DNA of 64,000 nt from Oasisia sp. SBJ-2009 (Eukaryota > Annelida > Polychaeta > Sabellida > Siboglinidae), in assembly GCA_964017155.1 (NCBI GenBank), contig OZ024854.1:68631754-68695753 (forward strand), given 5' to 3'. Below the pieces are notes generated by a model. The model ran no database searches and had not been told where the DNA came from. It was given only the letters and a program-made list of their open reading frames with translations. Positions 24,151-37,800 of the stretch are shown here, in pieces. Position 1 is the stretch's first letter; each line of letters opens with the position of its first letter. Both the position numbers and the translations under genes were made by a program.

Positions 24151-26610
24151 ACATGATACTGGGGACACTGAGGGTGGTTGACATGAGACAGAGGACACTA
24201 GGGGTGGTTGACATGAGACAGAGTACACTGATGGTGGTTGACATGAGACGGGGGACACTGAGGGTGGTTGACATGAGACAGGGAACACTGAGGGTGGTTG
24301 ACATGAGACAGAGTACACCGAGGGTGGTTGACATGAGAAAGATTACACTGGGGGTGGTTGACATGAGACAGAGGACACTGGGGGTGGTTGACATGAGACA
24401 AGGGACACTGAGGGTGGTTGACACGAGAAAGAGTACACTGAGCGTGGTTGACATGAGACAGAGTACATTTATGGTGCTTGATTTGAGACAGAGGGCACTG
24501 ATGGTGGTTGACCTGAGACAGAGGACGCTGAGGGTGGTTGACATGTGACAGAGGACACTGAGTGTGGTTGACAAGAGACAGATGACACTGAGGGTGGTTG
24601 ACATGAGGAAAGGGACACTGAGGGTGGCTGACATGAGACATAGGACACTGAGGGTGGTGGACATGAGACAGAGGACACTGAGGGTGTTTGACATGAGACA
24701 GAGGACACTGAGGGTGGTTGATATGAGACAGAGGACACTGAGGGTGGTTGACATGAGACAGAGGACACTGAGGGTGGTTGACATGAGACAGGGGACACTG
24801 AGGGTGGTTGACATGAGACAGAGTACACCGAGAGTGGTTGACATAAGACAGAGGACACTGAGGGTGGTTGATATGAGACAGAGGACACTGAGGGTGGTTG
24901 ACATGAGACAGAGGACACTGAGGGTGGTTGACATGAGACAGAGGACACTGAGGGTGGTTGACATGAGACAGAGGGCACTGAGGGTGGTTGACATGAGACA
25001 GAGTACACTGATGGTGGTTGACATGATACTGGGGACACTGAGGGTGGTTGACATGAGACAGAGGACACTAGGGGTGGTTGACATGAGACAGAGTACACTG
25101 ATGGTGGTTGACATGAGACAGGGGACACTGAGGGTGGTTGACATGAGACAGGGGACACTGAGGGTGGTTGACATGAGACAGAGTACACTGAGGGTGGTTG
25201 ACATGAGAAAGATTACACTGGGGGTGGTTGACATGAGACAGAGGACACTGGGGGTGGTTGACATGAGACAAGGGACACTGAGGGTGGTTGACACGAGAAA
25301 GAGTACACTGAGCGTGGTTGACATGAGACAGAGTACATTTATGGTGCTTGATTTGAGACAGAGGGCACTGATGGTGGTTGACCTGAGACAGAGGACGCTG
25401 AGGGTGGTTGACATGTGACAGAGGACACTGAGTGTGGTTGACAAGAGACAGATGACACTGAGGGTGGTTGACATGAGGAAAGGGACACTGAGGGTGGCTG
25501 ACATGAGACATAGGACACTGAGGGTGGTGGACATGAGACAGAGGACACTGAGGGTGTTTGACATGAGACAGAGGACACTGAGGGTGGTTGATATGAGACA
25601 GAGGACACTGAGGGTGGTTGACATGAGACAGAGGACACTGAGGGTGGTTGACATGAGACAGGGGACACTGAGGGTGGTTGACATGAGACAGAGTACACCG
25701 AGAGTGGTTGACATAAGACAGAGGACACTGAGGGTGGTTGATATGAGACAGAGGACACTGAGGGTGGTTGACATGAGACAGAGGACACTGAGGGTGGTTG
25801 ACATGAGACAGAGGACACTGAGGGTGGTTGACATGAGACAGAGGGCACTGAGGGTGGTTGACATGAGACAGAGTACACTGATGGTGGTTGACATGATACT
25901 GGGGACACTGAGGGTGGTTGACATGAGACAGAGGACACTAGGGGTGGTTGACATGAGACAGAGTACACTGATGGTGGTTGACATGAGACAGGGGACACTG
26001 AGGGTGGTTGACATGAGACAGGGGACACTGAGGGTGGTTGACATGAGACAGAGTACACTGAGGGTGGTTGACATGAGAAAGATTACACTGGGGGTGGTTG
26101 ACATGAGACAGAGGACACTGGGGGTGGTTGACATGAGACAAGGGACACTGAGGGTGGTTGACACGAGAAAGAGTACACTGAGCGTGGTTGACATGAGACG
26201 GAGTACATTTATGGTGCTTTATTTGAGACAGAGGGCACTGATGGTGGTTGACCTGAGACAGAGGACGCTGAGGGTGGTTGACATGTGACAGAGGACACTG
26301 AGTGTGGTTGACAAGAGACAGATGACACTGAGGGTGGTTGACATGAGGAAAGGGACACTGAGGGTGGCTGACATGAGACATAGGACACTGAGGGTGGTGG
26401 ACATGAGACAGAGGACACTGAGGGTGTTTGACATGAGACAGAGGACACTGAGGGTGGTTGATATGAGACAGAGGACACTGAGGGTGGTTGACATGAGACA
26501 GAGGACACTGAGGGTGGTTGACATGAGACAGGGGACACTGAGGGTGGTTGACATGAGACAGAGTACACCGAGAGTGGTTGACATAAGACAGAGGACACTG
26601 AGGGTGGTTG
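24151..26610 (+). repeat. Higher-order tandem repeat, 870 bp, about 2.8 copies
   Basis: Copies start at 24151, 25021 and 25891, each with ACATGATACTGGGGACACTG. The third is cut at about 26610, where a unit with CAAGGGACAC replaces the expected CAGAGGACAC unit. The AGAAAGATTACACTGGGGG unit and the ACATTTATGGTGCTT unit recur at each 870 bp. Copy 3 differs at two linked bases near 26200 and 26220 (see findings). Confidence 0.85.
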
Positions 26611-29600
26611 ACATGAGACAAGGGACACTGAGGGTGGTTTATATGAGACAGAGGACACTGAGGATGGTTGACATGAGACAGAGGACACTGAAGGTGGTTG
26701 ACATGATACAGGGGACACTGAGGGTGGTTGACATGAGACAGCGGACACTAGGGGTGGTTGACATGAGACAGGGGACACTGAGGGTGGCTGACATGAGACA
26801 TAGGACACTGAGGGTGGTTGACATGAGACAGGGGACATTGAGGGTGGTTGACACGAGACAGAGGACAATGAGGGTGGTTGATATGAGACAGAGGACAATG
26901 AGGGTGGTTGACATGAGACAGAGGACACTAGGGGTGGTTGACATGAGACAGGGGACACTGAGGGTGGTTGACATGAGACAGAGGACACTGAGGGTGGTTG
27001 ACATGAGACAGAGTACACTGAGGGTGGTTGACATGAGACAGAGGACACTGAGGGTGGTTGACATGAGACAGAGGACACTGAGGGTGGTTGACATGAGACA
27101 GAGAACACTAAGGGTGGTTGACATGAGACAGAGGACACTGAGGGTAGTTGACATGAGACAGAGGACACTGAGGGTGGTTGACATGAGACAGAGGACATTG
27201 AGGGTGGTTGACATGAGACAGAGGACACTGAGGGTGGTTGATATGAGACAGAGGACACTGAGGGTGGTTGACATGAGACAGAGGACACTGAGGGTGGTTG
27301 ACATGAGACAGAGTACACTGAGGGTGGTTGACATGAGACAGAGCACTCTGAGGGTGGTTCACATGAGACAGAGGACACTGAGGGTGGTTGACATGAGACA
27401 AGGGACACTGAGGGTGGTTGACATGAGACAGAGTACACTGAGGGTGGTTGACATGAGACAGAGGACACTGAGGGTGGTTGACCTGAGACAAGGGACACTG
27501 AGGGTGGTTGATATGAGACAGAGGACACTGAGGGTGGTTGATATGAGACAGAGGACACTGAGGGTGGTTGACATGAGACAGGGGACACTGAGGGTGGTTG
27601 ACATGAGACAGAGTACACCGAGAGTGGTTGACATAAGACAGAGGACACTGAGGGTGGTTGACATGAGACAGAGTACACCGAGAGTGGTTGACATGAGACA
27701 GAGGACACTGAGGGTGGTTGATATGAGACAGAGGACACTGAGGATGGTTGACATGAGACAGAGGACACTGAGGGTGGTTGACATGATACAGGGGACACTG
27801 AGGGTGGTTGACATGAGACAGGGGACACTGAGGGTGGTTGACATGAAACAGAGGGCACTGAGGGTGGTTGACATGAGACAGAGTACACTGAGGGTGGTTG
27901 ACATGAGACATAAGACACTGAGGGTGGTTGACATGAGACAAGAGACACTGAGGGTGGTTGATATGATACATAGAGGACACTGAGGGTGGTTGACATGAGA
28001 CAGAGTACACCGAATGTGGTTGACATGAGACAGAGGACACTGAGGGTGGTTGACATGAGACAAGGGACACTGAGGGTGGTTGATATGAGACAGAGGACAC
28101 TGAGGATGGTTGACATGAGACAGAGGACACTGAGGGTGGTTGACATGAGACAAGGGACACTGAGGGTGGTTGACACGAGAAAGAGTACACTGAGCGTGGT
28201 TGACATGAGACGGAGTACATTTATGGTGCTTTATTTGAGACAGAGGGCACTGATGGTGGTTGACCTGAGACAGAGGACGCTGAGGGTGGTTGACATGTGA
28301 CAGAGGACACTGAGTGTGGTTGACAAGAGACAGATGACACTGAGGGTGGTTGACATGAGGAAAGGGACACTGAGGGTGGCTGACATGAGACATAGGACAC
28401 TGAGGGTGGTGGACATGAGACAGAGGACACTGAGGGTGTTTGACATGAGACAGAGGACACTGAGGGTGGTTGATATGAGACAGAGGACACTGAGGGTGGT
28501 TGACATGAGACAGAGGACACTGAGGGTGGTTGACGTGAGACAGGGGACACTGAGGGTGGTTGACATGAGACAGAGTACACCGAGAGTGGTTGACATAAGA
28601 CAGAGGACACTGAGGGTGGTTGACATGAGACAAGGGACACTGAGGGTGGTTTATATGAGACAGAGGACACTGAGGATGGTTGACATGAGACAGAGGACAC
28701 TGAAGGTGGTTGACATGATACAGGGGACACTGAGGGGGGTTGACATGAGACAGCGGACACTAGGGGTGGTTGACATGAGACAGGGGACACTGAGGGTGGC
28801 TGACATGAGACATAGGACACTGAGGGTGGTTGACATGAGACAGGGGACATTGAGGGTGGTTGACACGAGACAGAGGACAATGAGGGTGGTTGATATGAGA
28901 CAGAGGACAATGAGGGTGGTTGACATGAGACAGAGGACACTAGGGGTGGTTGACATGAGACAGAGGACATTGAGGGTGGTTGACATGAGACAGAGGACAC
29001 TGAGGGTGGTTGATATGAGACAGAGGACACTGAGGGTGGTTGACATGAGACAGAGGACACTGAGGGTGGTTGACATGAGACAGAGTACACTGAGGGTGGT
29101 TGACATGAGACAGAGCACTCTGAGGGTGGTTCACATGAGACAGAGGACACTGAGGGTGGTTGACATGAGACAAGGGACACTGAGGGTGGTTGACATGAGA
29201 CAGAGTACACTGAGGGTGGTTGACATGAGACAGAGGACACTGAGGGTGGTTGACCTGAGACAAGGGACACTGAGGGTGGTTGATATGAGACAGAGGACAC
29301 TGAGGGTGGTTGATATGAGACAGAGGACACTGAGGGTGGTTGACATGAGACAGGGGACACTGAGGGTGGTTGACATGAGACAGAGTACACCGAGAGTGGT
29401 TGACATAAGACAGAGGACACTGAGGGTGGTTGACATGAGACAGAGTACACCGAGAGTGGTTGACATGAGACAGAGGACACTGAGGGTGGTTGATATGAGA
29501 CAGAGGACACTGAGGATGGTTGACATGAGACAGAGGACACTGAGGGTGGTTGACATGATACAGGGGACACTGAGGGTGGTTGACATGAGACAGGGGACAC

Positions 29601-31844
29601 TGAGGGTGGTTGACATGAAACAGAGGGCACTGAGGGTGGTTGACATGAGACAGAGTACACTGAGGGTGGTTGACATGAGACATAAGACACTGAGGGTGGT
29701 TGACATGAGACAAGAGACACTGAGGGTGGTTGATATGATACATAGAGGACACTGAGGGTGGTTGACATGAGACAGAGTACACCGAATGTGGTTGACATGA
29801 GACAGAGGACACTGAGGGTGGTTGACATGAGACAAGGGACACTGAGGGTGGTTGATATGAGACAGAGGACACTGAGGATGGTTGACATGAGACAGAGGAC
29901 ACTGAGGGTGGTTGACATGAGACAAGGGACACTGAGGGTGGTTGACACGAGAAAGAGTACACTGAGCGTGGTTGACATGAGACGGAGTACATTTATGGTG
30001 CTTTATTTGAGACAGAGGGCACTGATGGTGGTTGACCTGAGACAGAGGACGCTGAGGGTGGTTGACATGTGACAGAGGACACTGAGTGTGGTTGACAAGA
30101 GACAGATGACACTGAGGGTGGTTGACATGAGGAAAGGGACACTGAGGGTGGCTGACATGAGACATAGGACACTGAGGGTGGTGGACATGAGACAGAGGAC
30201 ACTGAGGGTGTTTGACATGAGACAGAGGACACTGAGGGTGGTTGATATGAGACAGAGGACACTGAGGGTGGTTGACATGAGACAGAGGACACTGAGGGTG
30301 GTTGACGTGAGACAGGGGACACTGAGGGTGGTTGACATGAGACAGAGTACACCGAGAGTGGTTGACATAAGACAGAGGACACTGAGGGTGGTTGACATGA
30401 GACAAGGGACACTGAGGGTGGTTTATATGAGACAGAGGACACTGAGGATGGTTGACATGAGACAGAGGACACTGAAGGTGGTTGACATGATACAGGGGAC
30501 ACTGAGGGGGGTTGACATGAGACAGCGGACACTAGGGGTGGTTGACATGAGACAGGGGACACTGAGGGTGGCTGACATGAGACATAGGACACTGAGGGTG
30601 GTTGACATGAGACAGGGGACATGGAGGGTGGTTGACACGAGACAGAGGACAATGAGGGTGGTTGATATGAGACAGAGGACAATGAGGGTGGTTGACATGA
30701 GACAGAGGACACTAGGGGTGGTTGACATGAGACAGGGGACACTGAGGGTGGTTGACATGAGACAGAGGACACTGAGGGTGGTTGACATGAGACAGAGTAC
30801 ACTGAGGGTGGTTGACATGAGACAGAGGACACTGAGGGTGGTTGACATGAGACAGAGGACACTGAGGGTGGTTGACATGAGACAGAGAACACTAAGGGTG
30901 GTTGACATGAGACAGAGGACACTGAGGGTGGTTGATATGAGACAGAGGACACTGAGGGTGGTTGACATGAGACAGAGGACACTGAGGGTGGTTGACATGA
31001 GACAGAGTACACTGAGGGTGGTTGACATGAGACAGAGCACTCTGAGGGTGGTTGACATGAGACAGAGGACACTGAGGGTGGTTGACATGAGACAAGGGAC
31101 ACTGAGGGTGGTTGACATGAGACAGAGTACACTGAGGGTGGTTGACATGAGACAGAGGACACTGAGGGTGGTTGACCTGAGACAAGGGACACTGAGGGTG
31201 GTTGATATGAGACAGAGGACACTGAGGGTGGTTGATATGAGACAGAGGACACTGAGGGTGGTTGACATGAGACAGGGGACACTGAGGGTGGTTGACATGA
31301 GACAGAGTACACCGAGAGTGGTTGACATAAGACAGAGGACACTGAGGGTGGTTGACATGAGACAGAGTACACCGAGAGTGGTTGACATGAGACAGAGGAC
31401 ACTGAGGGTGGTTGATATGAGACAGAGGACACTGAGGATGGTTGACATGAGACAGAGGACACTGAGGGTGGTTGACATGATACAGGGGACACTGAGGGTG
31501 GTTGACATGAGACAGGGGACACTGAGGGTGGTTGACATGAAACAGAGGGCACTGAGGGTGGTTGACATGAGACAGAGTACACTGAGGGTGGTTGACATGA
31601 GACAGAAGACACTGAGGGTGGTTGACATGAGACAAGAGACACTGAGGGTGGTTGATATGATACATAGAGGACACTGAGGGTGGTTGACATGAGACAGAGT
31701 ACACCGAATGTGGTTGACATGAGACAGAGGACACTGAGGGTGGTTGACATGAGACAAGGGACACTGAGGGTGGTTGATAGGAGACAGAGGACACTGAGGA
31801 TGGTTGACATGAGACAGAGGACACTGAGGGTGGTTGACATGATA
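26289..31844 (+). repeat. Higher-order repeat of 2012/1772 bp, three copies
   Basis: Marker blocks end at 26288, 28300 and 30072, and the sequence after each starts with the same string of variants: GACAAGAGACAGATGAC, GAGGAAAGGGAC, CATAGGACAC, GGGTGGTGGAC, GGGTGTTTGAC. The first copy is 2012 bp and the second 1772 bp. The 240-bp difference is eight near-consensus units missing from the second copy. The third matches the first two up to about 31.8 kb with further whole-unit indels. Each has one 32-bp unit, so 1772 equals 58 x 30 + 32. Confidence 0.78.
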
Positions 31845-34800
31845 CAGGGGACACTGAGGGTGGTTGACATGAGACAGAGGACACTGAGGGTGCTTGACAT
31901 GAGACAGAGGACTCTGAGGGTGCTTGACATGAGACAGAGGACTCTGAGTGTAGTTGACACGAGACAGAGGACACTGAGGGTAGTTGACACGAGACAGAGG
32001 ACACTGAGGGTGGTTGACATGAGACAGAGGACACTGAGGGTGGCTGATATGAGACAGAGGACACTGAGGGTGGTTGACATGAGACAGAGGACACTGAGGG
32101 TGGTTGACATGAGACAGAGGACACTGAGGGTGGTTGAGATGAGACAGAGGACAATGAGGGTGGTTGTCATGAGACAGAGGACACTGAGGGTGGTTGACAT
32201 GATACTGGGGACACTGAGGGTGGTTGACATGAGACAGGGGACACTGAGGGTGGTTGGCATGAGACAGGGGACACTGAGGGTGGTTGACATGAGACAGAGT
32301 ACACTGAGGGTGGTTGACATGAGAAAGAGTACACTGGGGGTGGTTGACATGAGACAGAGGACACTGGGGGTGGTTGACATGAGACAAGGAACACTGAGGG
32401 TGGTTGACACGAGAAAGAGTACACTGAGCGTGGTTGACATGAGACAGAGTACACTTATGGTGCTTGATTTGAGACAGAGGGCACTGATGGTGGTTGACCT
32501 GAGACAGAGGACGCTGAGGGTGGTTGACATGTGACAGAGGACACTGAGTGTGGTTGACAAGAGACAGATGACACTGAGGGTGGTGGACATGAGGAAGGGG
32601 ACACTGAGGGTGGCTGACATGAGACATAGGACACTGAGGGTGGTGGACATGAGACAGAGGACACTGAGGGTGTTTGACATGAGACACAGGACACTGAGGG
32701 TGGTTGATATGAGACAGAGGACACTGAGGGTGGTTGACATGAGACAGAGGACACTGAGGGTGGTTGACATGAGACAGAGGACACTGAGGGTGGTTGACAT
32801 GAGACAGAGGACATTGAGGGTGGTTGAGATGAGACAGAGGACAATGAGGGTGGTTGACATGAGACAGAGGACACTGAGGGTGGTTGACATGAGACAGAGG
32901 ACACTAGGGGTGGTTGACATGAGACAGAGTACACTGAGGGTGGTTGACACGAGACAGAGTACACTGAGGGTGGTTGACATGAGACAGAGGACACTGGGGT
33001 TGGTTGACATGAGACAAGGGACACTGAGGGTGGTTGACATGAGACAGAGTACACTTATGGTGCTTGACTTGAGACAGAGGGCACTGATGGTGGTTGACCT
33101 GAGACAGAGGACGCTGAGGGTGGTTGATATGTGACAGAGGACACTGAGTGTGGTTGACAAGAGACAGATGACACTGAGGGTGGTTGACATGTGACAGAGG
33201 ACACTGAGGGTGGTTGACATGAGGAAGGGCACACTGAGGGTGGCTGACATGAGACATAGGACACTGAGGGTGGTTGACATGAGACAGGGGACACTGAGGG
33301 TGGTTGACATGAGACAGAGGACACTAGGGGTGGTTGACATGAGACAGGGGACACTGAGGGTGGTTGACATGAGACAGAGTACACTGAGGGTGGTTGCCAT
33401 GAGACAGAAGACACTGAGGGTGGTTGACATGAGACAAGGGACATTGAGGGTGGTTGATATGAGACAGTGGACACTGAGGGTGGTTGACATGAGACAGAGT
33501 ACACCGAATGTGGTTGACATGAGACAGAGGACACTGAGGGTGGTTGACATGAGACAAGGGACACTGAGGGTGGTTGATATGAGACAGAGGACACTGAGGA
33601 TGGTTGACATGAGACAGAGGACACTGAGGGTGGTTGACATGAGACAGAAGACACTGAGGGTGGTTGACATGAGACAAGGGACACTGAAGGTGGTTGATAT
33701 GAGACAGTGGACACTGAGGGTGGTTGACATGAGACAGAGTACACCGAATGTGGTTGACATGAGACAGAGGACACTGAGGGTGGTTGACTTGAGACAGAAG
33801 GCACAGATGGTGGTTGTCCTGAGACAGAGGACGCTGAGGGTGGTTGACATGAGACAGAGGACACTGAGGGTGGTTGACATGAGACAGAGGACGCTGAGGG
33901 TGGTTGACACGAGACAGAGGACGCTGAGGGTGGTTGACATGAGACAGAGGACACTGAGGGTGGTTGACATGAGACAGAGTACACTGATGGTGCTTGACTT
34001 GAGACAGAGGGCACTGATGGTGGTTGACCTGAGACAGAGGACGCTGAGGGTGGTTGACATGTGACAGAGGACACTGAGTGTGGTTGACATCAGACAGATG
34101 ACACTGAGGGTGGTTGACATGTGACAGAGGACACTGAGGGTGGTTGACATGAGGCAGGGGACACTGAGGGTGGCTGACATGAGACAGAGGACACTGAGGG
34201 TGGTTGACATGAGACAGTGGACATTGAGGGTGGTTGACACGAGACAGAGGACAATGAGGGTGGTTGATATGAGACAGAGGACAATGAGTGTGGTTGACAT
34301 GAGACAGAGGACACTGAGGGTGGTTGATATGAGACAGAGGACAATGAGGATGGTTGACATGAGACAGAGGACACTGAGGGTGGTTGACATGAGACAGAGT
34401 ACACTGAGGGTGGTTGACATGAGACAGAGGACACTGAGGGTGGTTGACATGAGACAGAGGACACTGAGGGTGGTTGACATGAGACAGAGAACACTAAGGG
34501 TGGTTGACATGAGACAGAGGACACTGAGGGTAGTTGACATGAGACAGAGGACACTGAGGGTAGTTGACATGAGACATAAGACACTGAGGGTGGTTGACAT
34601 GAGACAAGAGACACTGAGGGTGGTTGATATGATACATAGAGGACACTGAGGGTGGTTGACATGAGACAGAGTACACCGAATGTGGTTGACATGAGACAGA
34701 GGACACTGAGGGTGGTTGACATGAGACAAGGGACACTGAGGGTGGTTGATATGAGACAGAGGACACTGAGGATGGTTGACATGAGACAGAGGACACTGAG

Positions 34801-37800
34801 GGTGGTTGACATGAGACAAGGGACACTGAGGGTGGTTGACACGAGAAAGAGTACACTGAGCGTGGTTGACATGAGACGGAGTACATTTATGGTGCTTTAT
34901 TTGAGACAGAGGGCACTGATGGTGGTTGACCTGAGACAGAGGACGCTGAGGGTGGTTGACATGTGACAGAGGACACTGAGTGTGGTTGACAAGAGACAGA
35001 TGACACTGAGGGTGGTTGACATGAGGAAAGGGACACTGAGGGTGGCTGACATGAGACATAGGACACTGAGGGTGGTGGACATGAGACAGAGGACACTGAG
35101 GGTGTTTGACATGAGACAGAGGACACTGAGGGTGGTTGATATGAGACAGAGGACACTGAGGGTGGTTGACATGAGACAGAGGACACTGAGGGTGGTTGAC
35201 GTGAGACAGGGGACACTGAGGGTGGTTGACATGAGACAGAGTACACCGAGAGTGGTTGACATAAGACAGAGGACACTGAGGGTGGTTGACATGAGACAAG
35301 GGACACTGAGGGTGGTTTATATGAGACAGAGGACACTGAGGATGGTTGACATGAGACAGAGGACACTGAAGGTGGTTGACATGATACAGGGGACACTGAG
35401 GGGGGTTGACATGAGACAGCGGACACTAGGGGTGGTTGACATGAGACAGGGGACACTGAGGGTGGCTGACATGAGACATAGGACACTGAGGGTGGTTGAC
35501 ATGAGACAGGGGACATTGAGGGTGGTTGACACGAGACAGAGGACAATGAGGGTGGTTGATATGAGACAGAGGACAATGAGGGTGGTTGACATGAGACAGA
35601 GGACACTAGGGGTGGTTGACATGAGACAGAGGACATTGAGGGTGGTTGACATGAGACAGAGGACACTGAGGGTGGTTGATATGAGACAGAGGACACTGAG
35701 GGTGGTTGACATGAGACAGAGGACACTGAGGGTGGTTGACATGAGACAGAGTACACTGAGGGTGGTTGACATGAGACAGAGCACTCTGAGGGTGGTTCAC
35801 ATGAGACAGAGGACACTGAGGGTGGTTGACATGAGACAAGGGACACTGAGGGTGGTTGACATGAGACAGAGTACACTGAGGGTGGTTGACATGAGACAGA
35901 GGACACTGAGGGTGGTTGACCTGAGACAAGGGACACTGAGGGTGGTTGATATGAGACAGAGGACACTGAGGGTGGTTGATATGAGACAGAGGACACTGAG
36001 GGTGGTTGACATGAGACAGGGGACACTGAGGGTGGTTGACATGAGACAGAGTACACCGAGAGTGGTTGACATAAGACAGAGGACACTGAGGGTGGTTGAC
36101 ATGAGACAGAGTACACCGAGAGTGGTTGACATGAGACAGAGGACACTGAGGGTGGTTGATATGAGACAGAGGACACTGAGGATGGTTGACATGAGACAGA
36201 GGACACTGAGGGTGGTTGACATGATACAGGGGACACTGAGGGTGGTTGACATGAGACAGGGGACACTGAGGGTGGTTGACATGAAACAGAGGGCACTGAG
36301 GGTGGTTGACATGAGACAGAGTACACTGAGGGTGGTTGACATGAGACATAAGACACTGAGGGTGGTTGACATGAGACAAGAGACACTGAGGGTGGTTGAT
36401 ATGATACATAGAGGACACTGAGGGTGGTTGACATGAGACAGAGTACACCGAATGTGGTTGACATGAGACAGAGGACACTGAGGGTGGTTGACATGAGACA
36501 AGGGACACTGAGGGTGGTTGATATGAGACAGAGGACACTGAGGATGGTTGACATGAGACAGAGGACACTGAGGGTGGTTGACATGAGACAAGGGACACTG
36601 AGGGTGGTTGACACGAGAAAGAGTACACTGAGCGTGGTTGACATGAGACGGAGTACATTTATGGTGCTTTATTTGAGACAGAGGGCACTGATGGTGGTTG
36701 ACCTGAGACAGAGGACGCTGAGGGTGGTTGACATGTGACAGAGGACACTGAGTGTGGTTGACAAGAGACAGATGACACTGAGGGTGGTTGACATGAGGAA
36801 AGGGACACTGAGGGTGGCTGACATGAGACATAGGACACTGAGGGTGGTGGACATGAGACAGAGGACACTGAGGGTGTTTGACATGAGACAGAGGACACTG
36901 AGGGTGGTTGATATGAGACAGAGGACACTGAGGGTGGTTGACATGAGACAGAGGACACTGAGGGTGGTTGACGTGAGACAGGGGACACTGAGGGTGGTTG
37001 ACATGAGACAGAGTACACCGAGAGTGGTTGACATAAGACAGAGGACACTGAGGGTGGTTGACATGAGACAAGGGACACTGAGGGTGGTTTATATGAGACA
37101 GAGGACACTGAGGATGGTTGACATGAGACAGAGGACACTGAAGGTGGTTGACATGATACAGGGGACACTGAGGGGGGTTGACATGAGACAGCGGACACTA
37201 GGGGTGGTTGACATGAGACAGGGGACACTGAGGGTGGCTGACATGAGACATAGGACACTGAGGGTGGTTGACATGAGACAGGGGACATTGAGGGTGGTTG
37301 ACACGAGACAGAGGACAATGAGGGTGGTTGATATGAGACAGAGGACAATGAGGGTGGTTGACATGAGACAGAGGACACTAGGGGTGGTTGACATGAGACA
37401 GGGGACACTAGGGGTGGTTGACATGAGACAGGGGACACTGAGGGTGGTTGACATGAGACAGAGGACACTGAGGGTGGTTGACATGAGACAGAGTACACTG
37501 AGGGTGGTTGACATGAGACAGAGGACACTGAGGGTGGTTGACATGAGACAGAGGACACTGAGGGTGGTTGACATGAGACAGAGAACACTAAGGGTGGTTG
37601 ACATGAGACAGAGGACACTGAGGGTAGTTGACATGAGACAGAGGACACTGAGGGTAGTTGACATGAGACAGAGGACACTGAGGGTGGTTGACATGAGACA
37701 GAGGACATTGAGGGTGGTTGACATGAGACAGAGGACACTGAGGGTGGTTGATATGAGACAGAGGACACTGAGGGTGGTTGACATGAGACAGAGGACACTG

